Assembly (NCBI GenBank): GCA_019638625.1
Contig: JAHBTK010000001.1
Span: 1,045,434 to 1,109,433 of the forward strand
DNA: 64,000 nucleotides
Origin: Chitinophagaceae bacterium
GTDB lineage: Bacteria; Bacteroidota; Bacteroidia; Chitinophagales; Chitinophagaceae
Direction of reading: 5' to 3'
The notes below the pieces were generated by a model. That model saw only the letters and a list, made by a program, of their open reading frames with translations. It did no database searches and was not told the DNA's origin. How positions within the stretch are numbered: position 1 is the stretch's first letter; each line of letters opens with the position of its first letter. Both the position numbers and the translations under genes were made by a program. This document shows positions 54,029 to 63,507 of the stretch, in pieces.

Positions 54029-54673
54029 ATGCTCAACTCTATAATGAAATTGTTTGTGCCCAAAGACCGGGTTTTTTACCAGTTATTTGAAGAAGTGTCG
54101 GTAAAGGTGCTGGAAATGGCCAGGAAATTGAAAGAGGTGGTACACGAACATGATTATGATAAACGCTCTTCCATTGCTTCGCAAATAGAGGAGTTGGAGC
54201 ATGTAAATGACGATCTTACCCATAAAATATTTACTGAGCTGGGCCGGAATTTCATCACGCCTTTCGACAGGGAGGATATACACTATCTTGCCTCCGCGCT
54301 GGATGATATTGCCGATTATATTTATGCTTCTTCTAAAAAAATAAAGTTTTACAGGGTCAATCCTAATGAGCAGGGAATGCAGAAGTTTGCGGAGTTGATC
54401 GTTCAGGCATGCGAACACATCCATCGGGCCGTACACTCTCTACGCGATATGAAGAACCTGAGACAAATCACCGAATCATTGGTTAAGATAAACAGTATCG
54501 AAAACCAGGCGGATGATATTTTTGATATGAGTATCGAACGACTGTTTGATACTGAACAGGATGCCAGGGAAGTAATTAAGAAAAGAGAAATTTACCAGGC
54601 AATGGAAATAGCGACTGATAAATGCGAGGATGCCGCCAATGTAATAGAATCCATTATTGTAAAATACGCGTAA
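54029..54673 (+). CDS. DUF47 family protein (PhoU-like, PiT-associated)
   Basis: 214 residues from the ATG at 54029 (an upstream TTG overlaps the -7 box). All-helical PhoU-like protein with FVPKDRVFYQLFEEVS at the N-terminus, ITPFDREDIHYLASALDDIADYI (about 82-104) and EIYQAMEIATDKCEDAANVIESI at the end, with the Asp/Glu metal-binding pattern of the family. In many bacteria it is encoded with a PiT transporter and regulates it. The PiT gene starts 65 bases downstream. Confidence 0.92.
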   Translation: MLNSIMKLFVPKDRVFYQLFEEVSVKVLEMARKLKEVVHEHDYDKRSSIASQIEELEHVNDDLTHKIFTELGRNFITPFDREDIHYLASALDDIADYIYASSKKIKFYRVNPNEQGMQKFAELIVQACEHIHRAVHSLRDMKNLRQITESLVKINSIENQADDIFDMSIERLFDTEQDAREVIKKREIYQAMEIATDKCEDAANVIESIIVKYA

Positions 54674-54738
54674 GGTTTGAAAATGTGTGCATCTGATTTC
54701 CAGGCTCTTTTTGTTACCCGCTGTTCAAATCATCCTGT

Positions 54739-55935
54739 ATGACTTTACTGATCGTTATTATCGCGTTAGCCCTTATTTTTGATTATATCAATGGTTTTCA
54801 CGACGCTGCCAATTCCATCGCCACTATTGTTTCCACCAAAGTACTTACCCCTTTCCAGGCAGTGTTGTGGGCTGCCCTCTTTAATTTTGTCGCTTTTTTC
54901 ATTTTTAAGGACCACGGGGTAGCCAACACTATAGCCAAAACAGTTAAGGAAGAGTTTATCACCCTGCAGGTGATACTTGCCGGACTTTCGGCCGCCATTA
55001 TATGGAACCTTATTACCTGGTGGTTTGGTATTCCCTCTTCCTCCTCGCATACGCTCATAGGTGGTTTTGCGGGAGCGGCGATCGCGCATGCAGGTTTTGT
55101 TTCTATCAACGCTGCACCTGTGCTTCAGATAGTGGCCTTTATATTCCTGGCTCCCCTGCTTGGGATGATAATGGCATTCATCATTTCGCTTTGGTTCATG
55201 AACTCCTTCCGTAAAAGTATTTGGCCAAAGCTGTTCTCCATTGGGGTGATACTGATCACGGTTTTTGTACTCAGCCAAACAATGGAATTTGACCCGGCAG
55301 AGCTGCGTATGTCTTACGAAAGTTATGCCATGCGAGTTATTTTTCACTCCGGTAATTTTAAGCTCCTGCTGGTTGGTTTCATAATCGTTGTAATGAGTGT
55401 ATTCACGCTCTATCTCAGTGGCCTGAACGCGCACAGGGCAACAGTATGGTTCAAACGCCTGCAACTGGTTTCTTCGGCGGCCTTCAGTGTGGGGCACGGG
55501 GGCAACGATGCGCAAAAAGTGATGGGTATTATTACCGTGGCATTGATCGCCCATGGGAAAATATCTGACTTTGACCAGATGCCTGTATGGGTGCCTATTT
55601 CCTGTTATTCCGCTATTGCCGTAGGCACCTTAAGCGGCGGCTGGAAAATTGTAAAAACCATGGGCAGCCGTATTACCAAGGTGACGCCCTTTGAGGGTGT
55701 TGCTGCGGAAACCGCTGGTGCATTGACGCTGTTTATCACAGAACACCTGAAAATACCGGTGAGTACCACGCATACCATTGCAGGATCTATCATGGGGGTT
55801 GGCGCTACCAAACGCCTTTCGGCAGTGCGCTGGGGTGTTACCGTCAATCTTTTATGGGCATGGATCATCACCATTCCGGTAAGTGCGCTGATGGCGGCGA
55901 TCATCTACTATATTTCCCGTATCTTTCTTAATTAA
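54739..55935 (+). CDS. PiT family inorganic phosphate transporter
   Basis: 398 residues with about ten membrane helices. The two PiT signatures are DYINGFHDAANSIATIVSTK (about 11-30) and VGHGGNDAQKVMGIITVALI (about 252-271); STTHTIAGSIMGVGATKRL lies near the C-terminus. It imports metal-phosphate with protons or Na+. Forms an operon with the DUF47 gene. Confidence 0.95.
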   Translation: MTLLIVIIALALIFDYINGFHDAANSIATIVSTKVLTPFQAVLWAALFNFVAFFIFKDHGVANTIAKTVKEEFITLQVILAGLSAAIIWNLITWWFGIPSSSSHTLIGGFAGAAIAHAGFVSINAAPVLQIVAFIFLAPLLGMIMAFIISLWFMNSFRKSIWPKLFSIGVILITVFVLSQTMEFDPAELRMSYESYAMRVIFHSGNFKLLLVGFIIVVMSVFTLYLSGLNAHRATVWFKRLQLVSSAAFSVGHGGNDAQKVMGIITVALIAHGKISDFDQMPVWVPISCYSAIAVGTLSGGWKIVKTMGSRITKVTPFEGVAAETAGALTLFITEHLKIPVSTTHTIAGSIMGVGATKRLSAVRWGVTVNLLWAWIITIPVSALMAAIIYYISRIFLN

Positions 55936-55939
55936 TTTA

Positions 55940-56758
55940 TTAATACATATTTTCTTTCTCAAGCAGGCGTTTAGCCAGTTCCCGCGTTACTTGCCCGGGT
56001 CTGCCGGTCCCTATTATCTGTTCCTCAACCTGCACAATGGGAACGATCCGTTTGGTAGTGCTTGTGAGAAAGGCTTCGCGGGCATCCAGCACATCCGTCA
56101 GCGTCAGTTTTCCTGTGCTGATCGCGATATCGCCGTTCAGTGCCAATACGTTTTTCCGGGTGATGCCTTGCAGCACATTTTCGCCGGGAGTGATCACTTC
56201 TCCTTTATTATTTACTATAAAGAGGTTACACCGCGGAAATTCGGTTACTTCTCCATTTAAATGATACAATACATCATACGCATGTTGTTCCTTTACCGAA
56301 CGTTGCAGCCAGATGCCGGTAGTGTAGTTAATGGATTTTATCAGGGGCATTTCCCGGCGAAACTCATGGGTAATTATTTTAACGCCTTCTTCCAGTACTT
56401 TCTGAGAAACGGTAGGCAACACGTGTTGAGTGATCACCAGGTTGGGACTTTCAATAGTATAACCATCCGCTGAATAGCCCCCCGTAAGCAGCAGCTTAAT
56501 CCCCGCGTTTTCCATGTCGTTGCGCTTTATCAGCTCAAAAATTATTTCTTTGAGCGGGTCTTCGGGCAATGGTACGGGTAGCTGCATCTGCTCCGCCGAC
56601 TGGTAAAATCGTTGCAGATAGTCTTCCATGAAGGGTATCCTGCCTTCCACTATTTTAAAAAAATCAAAAACACCATATCCCCGCTGAAGGGCCAGGTCAC
56701 TTATATGAACAAATGTTTTTTCCGCAGGTAAAAATTCATTATTGAAAAAAGCGTACAT
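55940..56758 (-). CDS. Class IV aminotransferase (PLP fold IV)
   Basis: 272 residues. Starts with YAFFNNEFLPAEKTFVHISDLALQRGYGVFDFFK, the usual fold-IV opening. The PLP Lys is likely in RSVKEQHAYDVLYH (about 155-160) and the Glu in GEVTEFPRCNLFIV; LQGITRKNVL binds the phosphate. The family includes branched-chain and D-amino-acid aminotransferases and aminodeoxychorismate lyase; Cys replaces the usual Ser/Asn-Asn loop start (PRCN), so assignment within the family is open. It begins 3 bases after the P1 peptidase gene stop. Confidence 0.85.
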   Translation of the reverse strand: MYAFFNNEFLPAEKTFVHISDLALQRGYGVFDFFKIVEGRIPFMEDYLQRFYQSAEQMQLPVPLPEDPLKEIIFELIKRNDMENAGIKLLLTGGYSADGYTIESPNLVITQHVLPTVSQKVLEEGVKIITHEFRREMPLIKSINYTTGIWLQRSVKEQHAYDVLYHLNGEVTEFPRCNLFIVNNKGEVITPGENVLQGITRKNVLALNGDIAISTGKLTLTDVLDAREAFLTSTTKRIVPIVQVEEQIIGTGRPGQVTRELAKRLLEKENMY

Positions 56759-56761
56759 AGT

Positions 56762-57886
56762 CTAAGGGATGCGGTTGTATTTTTTTAATATTTTGATCAC
56801 TTCGTCTTTAGGAAGCGCCTGTATGCTATGTCCATCCTTCCCGGTCATTGTTTCCGCCGCCCAGAGAGCATTGATGATGGCTTCTTCAGTGGCTTCTATA
56901 GCAGCCATAAACAACGGAGACAGGTAATCGTTGTGTAGTTCTTCGGCTGTATGGACGGCATTTCCGGGCTGATGTCTGATACGTTGGCCCTTATGCGTGG
57001 AAAAAGCGATTACATAGTCGCCACTTCCGTTAGACGCGATGCCACCGGTTTTTGCCAGTCCCATAAACGCTCTTTTTGCCAGGCGCTCCAGGTTGCGGGC
57101 GTCCAGTGGTGCATCTGTAGCTACTACTATCATACAGGAGCCGTCTGCTTTATCCGGCAGCACATCACTCATGAAGAATTTACCCAGCTCTTCACCAACG
57201 GGTACACCGTTTATCTGCAATACTCCTCCAAAATTACTCTGCACCAGGACACCTACCGTGTAGCCACCCGCTTTTTCGGGTAATACACGCGATGAGGTGC
57301 CGATGCCTCCCTTAAAGCCGAAACAAACTGTTCCTGTGCCGGCGCCCACATTTCCTTCCGCCACTGCACCGTTGCCTGCCAGCCTGATGGCTTCCAGCAC
57401 ATGTTCTTTTTTGATATGCCGCCCCCGAATATCGTTCAGGTAGCCGTCGTTGGTTTCTCCTACTACCGCATTTACAGACTGCACCTTTTCATTTCCCTTT
57501 TGATTCAGTGTATAATCAATCACCGCTTCCATGCCGGCCGCCACGCTCAGGGTATTGGTCAGTATCACCGGAGACTCCAGGTTACCCAATTCCACCACCT
57601 GCGTACTGCCCGCCAGTTTGCCAAAGCCATTGCCGACATAGATCGCTGCAGGAACTTTTTCCTGGAAAATATTTTCACCATGAGGAAGGATAGCAGTGAC
57701 ACCCGTACGGATATGAGCTTCTTTGATCAATGTGGTATGTCCTGCTTTTACACCGGCTACATCCGTAATGGCGTTTAATTTTCCCGGGGAAAGTACGCCA
57801 ATCTTTATTCCTGTTTCCCGAATGCGCTGTTGGCTAAAAGTGGGAAAGGACATGGATATTAATAAAGAAACTATAATTATTTTCAT
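56762..57886 (-). CDS. P1 family peptidase (DmpA/BapA-like aminopeptidase), exported
   Basis: 374 residues from the ATG at 57886, which gives a signal peptide (MKIIIVSLLISMSFPTFSQQ). KIGVLSPGKLNAITDVAGVKAGHTTL opens the DmpA fold; VNAVVGETNDGYLNDIRG and GGIASNGSGDYVIAFST (about 285-301) carry the self-cleavage region with the catalytic Ser in GSGD. Such enzymes release N-terminal D-, L- or beta-amino acids from peptides. Paired with the aminotransferase gene. Confidence 0.9.
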   Translation of the reverse strand: MKIIIVSLLISMSFPTFSQQRIRETGIKIGVLSPGKLNAITDVAGVKAGHTTLIKEAHIRTGVTAILPHGENIFQEKVPAAIYVGNGFGKLAGSTQVVELGNLESPVILTNTLSVAAGMEAVIDYTLNQKGNEKVQSVNAVVGETNDGYLNDIRGRHIKKEHVLEAIRLAGNGAVAEGNVGAGTGTVCFGFKGGIGTSSRVLPEKAGGYTVGVLVQSNFGGVLQINGVPVGEELGKFFMSDVLPDKADGSCMIVVATDAPLDARNLERLAKRAFMGLAKTGGIASNGSGDYVIAFSTHKGQRIRHQPGNAVHTAEELHNDYLSPLFMAAIEATEEAIINALWAAETMTGKDGHSIQALPKDEVIKILKKYNRIP

Positions 57887-58018
57887 GAACATTCCGGCTT
57901 GTCTGGTATTAAACTCAAAGGTATGAAACGAAAGCCTGTGAACGCAAACTATGGTTACGCGGAACGACAAATAAACAACCCTTCCGGGTCTTTTCGGGTG
58001 GCGCCGGATAACCGGGCT

Positions 58019-58996
58019 TCAGGCTCTGAAAGCTACTATGGCGCCCAGGTACACACAATAGGTTAATACGAATACAATTCCTTCCTTTCTGCTGACCATC
58101 TGGTCGCTCCGGAATACGGGGTAACAGGCGATAGCTACTAACGCGGCCAGGGGAAGATCAAACCACAGAACGCCCCTGTTGACATGGAGCCCGCCGGGAG
58201 CAAACAAACAGGTTGTACCAAGTATAAATAAGATGTTCGTAATACTGCTTCCGATAAGATTACCTACAGCAATATCCCTGTTATCCCTGATAGTGGCCAG
58301 GATGGTAGTTACCAGTTCCGGCGCCGAAGTGCCGATGGCGACAATGGTGAGCCCGATTACGACATCCGACAAACCAAGGCTTCGGGCTATGGAGGAGGCG
58401 CCGGCAACCAGCAGGTCTGCTCCCCAAATGGTAGCAGCTATCCCGCCTGCCAGGAACAGGATATGCATGATCCATATCCGGGTTTTCTTTTTCTCTGCAC
58501 GCGAACTGGGATGATACTCTTCAATGAATTCTTCCTGTACGGAAGCGTTTTCTTTTTTGCTGTTTTTTATGGTGAGAAATATATATATCACGCCTATGAG
58601 CAGCATAAGGATGCCGTCCCGGATTGATAACAGCCCGTCCAGGCAAAGCGCCAGCAACAGGAAAGCCGAAAAAACCATTACAAACATCTCCAGTTTTATG
58701 GTTTTCAGTTGTAATGGCAGGGGGCGCAGCGCTGCACTTAACCCCAGGATCAGTAAGATATTTACTAAATTTGTGCCCGCTATATTTCCGATAGCTATAT
58801 CTTCAGCACCTTCGCTGACAGCAGTTATACCCACTGCAAGTTCGGGCAAACTGGTGCCGATGCTAACCACGGTAATACCTATGATAATTGGACGAATTCC
58901 GAGAAGGGAAGCTATTTTGGCAGCTCCTTTCAGGAGAAAGTCTGCACCGATTGTTATTACTACTAAACCAATTAAAAAAACTAAATATGGACTCAC
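58019..58996 (-). CDS. Calcium/sodium antiporter (CaCA family)
   Basis: 325 residues with about ten membrane helices in two halves. The two alpha repeats are SIGTSLPELAVGITA (about 45-60) plus IAIGNIAGTNLVNILLILG, and AIGTSAPELVTTILA plus IAVGNLIGSSITNILFILG in the second half. It exchanges Ca2+ against Na+ or H+ at the inner membrane. It is divergent from a Ca2+-type P-ATPase (135-base shared upstream region). Confidence 0.93.
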   Translation of the reverse strand: MSPYLVFLIGLVVITIGADFLLKGAAKIASLLGIRPIIIGITVVSIGTSLPELAVGITAVSEGAEDIAIGNIAGTNLVNILLILGLSAALRPLPLQLKTIKLEMFVMVFSAFLLLALCLDGLLSIRDGILMLLIGVIYIFLTIKNSKKENASVQEEFIEEYHPSSRAEKKKTRIWIMHILFLAGGIAATIWGADLLVAGASSIARSLGLSDVVIGLTIVAIGTSAPELVTTILATIRDNRDIAVGNLIGSSITNILFILGTTCLFAPGGLHVNRGVLWFDLPLAALVAIACYPVFRSDQMVSRKEGIVFVLTYCVYLGAIVAFRA

Positions 58997-59131
58997 TACG
59001 TATAATTAAGGATGTGGATACAGATATCGTGTAAAATTAGCCAAGATGATCTGTTTTTTATTATCCGGTCTTGTTTTTCCGTTCTGCCTGATTGATTACC
59101 TTGTTTGGTAACCCGATAAATTATTTACCCG

Positions 59132-61783
59132 ATGAAAGAAACCGTATGGTTTTTGAAGACTGTTAAAGAAGCTGTTGCGTTGACCCAATCCAAAACACCG
59201 GAGGGACTCAGCAACGATGAAGCCAGGAGGCGCTTGCGTTCGAATGGTCCCAATGCATTGCAGGTATCTAAAAAAAAGTCGTTGCTGGCAGCGTTTCTCA
59301 GTCATCTCAATGATGCGCTTATTTACGTACTGTTTGCAGCAGTGGCAATCACCTTTGTTATGGGGGAGTACCTGGACGGTTGCATTATTTTAGCTGTTAT
59401 TTTCTTAAATGCTGTCTTGGGGCTGCTGCAGGAGAAACGCGCAGATAACGCAATAGAGGCATTGAAAAAGCTGGCTTCACCCAAAGCGGTTGTGAGGAGA
59501 AGCGGGAAACAGATAGAAGTGCCTTCAGAAGACCTGGTTACCGGGGATGTTGTAATACTGGATGCAGGACGTTATGTTCCTGCCGACCTTCGGCTGGTAG
59601 AATCCGTTAATCTCCAGATCGATGAATCGGCATTAACGGGAGAGTCTGTTGCGGTGGAAAAAAATGCGGACATTATTATTACTGAAGAAAACGCTGCTTT
59701 AGGCGATACGGTAAATATGGCTTATATGTCCACCCTGGTGACCTACGGAAGAGGCGTGGGTATTGTAGTGAGGACAGGGCATCAAACGGAAGTCGGTAAA
59801 ATCGCAACTATCATCAGCCAGGAGCCGGCAGTGCCGACACCGCTGGAAAAAAAACTTGGTGAGCTGGGTAAAACGCTTGGAAAAATAGCGGTAATCATCT
59901 GTGTATTGATGTTTGGCATCGGTTTTCTGCAGGGGAGGGATGTGACCGATATGTTTTTGACGGCGGTGTCGCTGGCAGTAGCGTCTATTCCCGAAGGACT
60001 GGCTGCCATTGTAGCCATCGTTCTTTCTGTGGGTGTAACCAGGATGGCCCGCCAGCAGGCCATTATCAAAAAACTCCCGGCGGTGGAAACACTGGGCTCA
60101 GTCAATATTGTATGTTCCGATAAAACGGGAACGCTCACACAAAACAAGATGACGGTTACTCGTTATTTTACCTATACCGACGGCTTAACAGGAGTGGATG
60201 CTTCCGGGCCGTTATCGGAGGAGGCTGCATTGCTGGTGAAAGCCATGGTGCTTAACTCCGATGCCACACTGGATGGAGAAAATGCTACCGGCGACCCTAC
60301 GGAAATAGCCTTGTTGATGCTGGCGGATACCCTGCGGCAGGACAGAATTCAGATGCCGGCTCAGCAGCCAAGGATTGACGAACTGGCTTTTGACAGTCAC
60401 CGAAAGATGATGTCTACACTGCACCGGGACGGAACAGGTTTTGTGGTATATACCAAAGGCGCTGTAGACAGCCTGGTACTTAAATGTAAATATATACTGG
60501 AGCAGGGAAGTATAATCCCCCTAACGGAAACGCACAAACACATTTTGCTTGAAGCTGCAGATAAAATGTCTGATAACGCGCTTCGTACATTGGCGGCGGC
60601 GTATAAGCCCGCAGAAAGCAGGATGCCGGCGGCGGCGTATGAAACCGACCTGGTGATGATAGGTGTTGTGGGAATGATAGACCCGCCGCGTGAAGAAGTA
60701 AAAGAGTCCATTGAACTGGCCAGGGCGGCAGGTATACGCGTGATAATGATCACGGGAGATCATCAAAATACAGCGGTGGCAATTGCCAGGGAATTGGGCA
60801 TTGCCGAAAACTACCAGCAAGCGGTTACAGGCGCTGCAATCAATTATATGTCACAGGAGGAACTGGAGCGTCATGCGGAGGAATACCGCGTATTTGCCAG
60901 GGTATCGCCGGAACATAAAGTAAATATAGTGAAAGCTTACCAGGCAAAGGGTAATATCGTATCCATGACAGGGGATGGTGTGAATGATGCTCCATCTCTG
61001 AATGCCGCTGACATAGGAGTCGCTATGGGTATTGCCGGAACAGATGTTGCCAGGAACGCATCGGATATGATACTGGCAGACGATAATTTTTCCACGATCA
61101 TATCAGCCATAGAAGAAGGACGTAATATCTATAATAACATAAAAAAATCCGTTGTTTTTTTATTATCCAGTAATGTAGGCGAAGTAATTGCCATGTTGAT
61201 GGCAATTGTTGCCGGTATGCCCGCTCCCCTGTTGGCTACCCAACTGTTGTGGATCAACCTTGTTACGGATTCCCTGCCGGCAATTGCACTCGGGCTTGAC
61301 CCGGGAAGCAGGGATGTGATGAAGGAAAAACCCCGGAGCACCGGTGAAAGCTTTTTCGCCCGTGGCGCAGTGGGGAATATCATCACGGGTGGCTTATCCA
61401 TAGGCATTGTCACCATCATTTCCTATTGGCTGGGATTTACAGAACATGGTTATTCTCCATTTGACGGGAATGTTCCCGGCGAAGTATTGGAGTATGCCCG
61501 TACCCTGGCTTTTATGACAATTATTGCCTGCCAGTTGTTTTACGCGTTGTCGTTCCGGCATCCGGAATATTCCGTATTTAAAGTGGGAATATTTAAGAAC
61601 AAATATCTTGTGGGCGCTATTGTACTTGGCTTTCTTTTACAAATACTGGTGCTGGAAGTACCCTTCCTTTCTGATGCTTTTCACTTACAGTCGCTGCACC
61701 TGCAGGGCTGGCTGGAAATCATCGGCCTGGGAATTTTTCCTCTTGTGCTGAATGAACTGATCAAGCTGTTCAGAAAAAAATAG
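59132..61783 (+). CDS. P2-type cation-transporting ATPase (Ca2+ pump type)
   Basis: 883 residues. Cation-ATPase N domain at the start (TPEGLSNDEARRRLRSNGPN), actuator motif LTGESV (about 168-173), PEGLAAIVAIVLSVG (about 286, Ca-site helix 4), DKTGTLTQNKMTVTR (about 329), GDGVNDAPSLNAADIGVAMG and helix 6 NLVTDSLPAIALGLDP. The NLVTD motif fits Ca2+ transport. It expels Ca2+ using ATP. Divergent from the Ca2+ antiporter. Confidence 0.93.
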   Translation: MKETVWFLKTVKEAVALTQSKTPEGLSNDEARRRLRSNGPNALQVSKKKSLLAAFLSHLNDALIYVLFAAVAITFVMGEYLDGCIILAVIFLNAVLGLLQEKRADNAIEALKKLASPKAVVRRSGKQIEVPSEDLVTGDVVILDAGRYVPADLRLVESVNLQIDESALTGESVAVEKNADIIITEENAALGDTVNMAYMSTLVTYGRGVGIVVRTGHQTEVGKIATIISQEPAVPTPLEKKLGELGKTLGKIAVIICVLMFGIGFLQGRDVTDMFLTAVSLAVASIPEGLAAIVAIVLSVGVTRMARQQAIIKKLPAVETLGSVNIVCSDKTGTLTQNKMTVTRYFTYTDGLTGVDASGPLSEEAALLVKAMVLNSDATLDGENATGDPTEIALLMLADTLRQDRIQMPAQQPRIDELAFDSHRKMMSTLHRDGTGFVVYTKGAVDSLVLKCKYILEQGSIIPLTETHKHILLEAADKMSDNALRTLAAAYKPAESRMPAAAYETDLVMIGVVGMIDPPREEVKESIELARAAGIRVIMITGDHQNTAVAIARELGIAENYQQAVTGAAINYMSQEELERHAEEYRVFARVSPEHKVNIVKAYQAKGNIVSMTGDGVNDAPSLNAADIGVAMGIAGTDVARNASDMILADDNFSTIISAIEEGRNIYNNIKKSVVFLLSSNVGEVIAMLMAIVAGMPAPLLATQLLWINLVTDSLPAIALGLDPGSRDVMKEKPRSTGESFFARGAVGNIITGGLSIGIVTIISYWLGFTEHGYSPFDGNVPGEVLEYARTLAFMTIIACQLFYALSFRHPEYSVFKVGIFKNKYLVGAIVLGFLLQILVLEVPFLSDAFHLQSLHLQGWLEIIGLGIFPLVLNELIKLFRKK

Positions 61784-61851
61784 CATATCAACGCCGGGTA
61801 ACTAATACATCAGGCGTTGTGCAAGCAGGAGCATTTTGTATCTTTATTTTA

Positions 61852-63333
61852 ATGAAGATGAATACAATTTTCCTCAGACCGGCATTCATGCTGTTACTGC
61901 TTCCCTTATTTTTAGCTTGCAGGAAAAATAAAACACCTGAAGACTTTCCTTCGATGCTGGAGTTTATGATTACCAGAGATAATAATGGATCTCTCGGTGC
62001 GGATATCCTTTTTACGGTAAAAGAAGATTCTATAACAGCTTCGGCGCCCGATATCTATAATAAAAAGCTGAAGCCGTCCTTCACAACAGACGCCGGCAGC
62101 GTGCAGGCGGGGGGAGAGGAACAGGAAAGCACGGTATCGGAGCAGGATTTTACTAACGTAGTTGCTTACACGTTGAAGTCGGCAAGCGGAATGTTAAAAA
62201 GATACTATGCAAAGATCAACTGGGAACAGGACAGTTTGCCGCATATTTATATCGATACGGAAGGTGGAGCGGCTATTCACTCAAAGGAGGTTTATGTGAA
62301 TGCGACCATACAGGTAGACGGGAAGGGGAAATATGCCGATTATACAGGTACCACACAGATAAGGGGAAGAGGTAACAGTACCTGGGGAATGCCTAAAAAA
62401 CCTTATAGATTGAAGCTGAGCACCAAATCGGAAATGTTTGGCTTATCCGCGGAAAAGGATTGGGTGCTGCTTGCTAACTACCTGGATCCAACGCTGATGC
62501 TCAACGCGGTTGCTATGAAGATAGGGCAGCAACTGGAACTTCCTTATACCAATCATATTATCCCGGTGAATGTTACGCTTAACGGTAGCTATATCGGCTC
62601 TTATAATTTTACCGAGCAGGTAGAAGTGGAGTTCAACCGGGTGAATGTAGGCGATGAGGGTTTGTTGCTGGAGCTTGATGTTTATTATGATGAGGATTTC
62701 CAGTTTCGCTCACAGGACTTTAACCTGCCTGTGATGGTCAAAAGCCCTGATCTGGAATCGCAGGAGGAGATCGTTCCCATCGCACAGCAGTTTGATGCCC
62801 TGACGGCCTTGCTGGCGGCTTCTTCATTTCCAGACAACGGCTATAAGGACCAGTTTGATATAGAATCCCTTGCCGGGTTTTTGATCGTGCATATGCTTAC
62901 GGACAACCAGGAGCTTAACCATCCCAAAAGTACCTATATGCACAAAAGCACTTCCGGTAAATTCACCATGGGGCCGATCTGGGATTTTGACTGGGCTTAT
63001 GGTTACGAAGGAGGCGGAACGCATTTTGTTTCGGCAAACCGGGCTTTTTTCTGGAACGGCGGCGGTATCGGAACTCATTTCTTTGAGAGGTTTCTGTCTG
63101 ATCCTGAATTTACTTCGTTGTTAAAAGAAAAATGGTCGGTCTACAGGGCGTCTTCTTTCCCGGAACTTATTCAGTTTGTCGAACATTATTCCGTGCAGAT
63201 CCGGTCGGCAAAAAACGAAGACTATAAGAAATGGAAAACAGGCGATACTGATTTTATGAAGGATGTTGCCAACCTGAGGAGCTGGCTCCTGCAAAGAGCA
63301 GCTTACCTGGATGGTTATATCCAGGGGCTTTGA
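61852..63333 (+). CDS. CotH kinase family lipoprotein
   Basis: 493 residues from the ATG at 61852 (Met at 61858 is an alternative). Lipoprotein signal FMLLLLPLFLAC (Cys about 23), a beta domain about 30-150, then the CotH domain: TQIRGRGNSTWGMPKKPYRLK (about 175-195), EKDWVLLANYLDPTLMLNAVA and MGPIWDFDWAYGYEGG (about 378-393, with the metal-binding DxD). CotH proteins are atypical kinases that phosphorylate proteins; here the enzyme is outside the cytoplasm. No sporulation context exists. Confidence 0.9.
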   Translation: MKMNTIFLRPAFMLLLLPLFLACRKNKTPEDFPSMLEFMITRDNNGSLGADILFTVKEDSITASAPDIYNKKLKPSFTTDAGSVQAGGEEQESTVSEQDFTNVVAYTLKSASGMLKRYYAKINWEQDSLPHIYIDTEGGAAIHSKEVYVNATIQVDGKGKYADYTGTTQIRGRGNSTWGMPKKPYRLKLSTKSEMFGLSAEKDWVLLANYLDPTLMLNAVAMKIGQQLELPYTNHIIPVNVTLNGSYIGSYNFTEQVEVEFNRVNVGDEGLLLELDVYYDEDFQFRSQDFNLPVMVKSPDLESQEEIVPIAQQFDALTALLAASSFPDNGYKDQFDIESLAGFLIVHMLTDNQELNHPKSTYMHKSTSGKFTMGPIWDFDWAYGYEGGGTHFVSANRAFFWNGGGIGTHFFERFLSDPEFTSLLKEKWSVYRASSFPELIQFVEHYSVQIRSAKNEDYKKWKTGDTDFMKDVANLRSWLLQRAAYLDGYIQGL

Positions 63334-63413
63334 TTTATTATATCCTTCGGCTTTCCACTGTTTTTCATTTTTTACCGGTGTGTAAGGACCATAGTCGTTA
63401 AGCTAAGAAAAGT

Positions 63414-63468
63414 CTGTTGTTCAGGCAACAGGCAAAAAGCTCCCTTTCGGGAGTAAGCCGTTTTTTAT
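63414..63468. other. Two hairpins upstream of the transposase gene
   Basis: CTGTTG/CAACAG (63414-63419/63426-63431) followed by CTCCC-TTTC-GGGAG (63440-63453) and a T-rich stretch from 63461. They may be the IS left-end region or a terminator for the CotH gene. The IS end itself cannot be placed because the right end is outside the window. Confidence 0.45.
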
Positions 63469-63507
63469 TTTTTCCTCATTGTTGTGTTGTTTAAGGCACG
63501 CGAGTAA

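Noticed and set aside
61852..63333. CotH gene as evidence for spore formation
   Set aside because: CotH kinases occur widely outside spore formers; no other sporulation gene is present.
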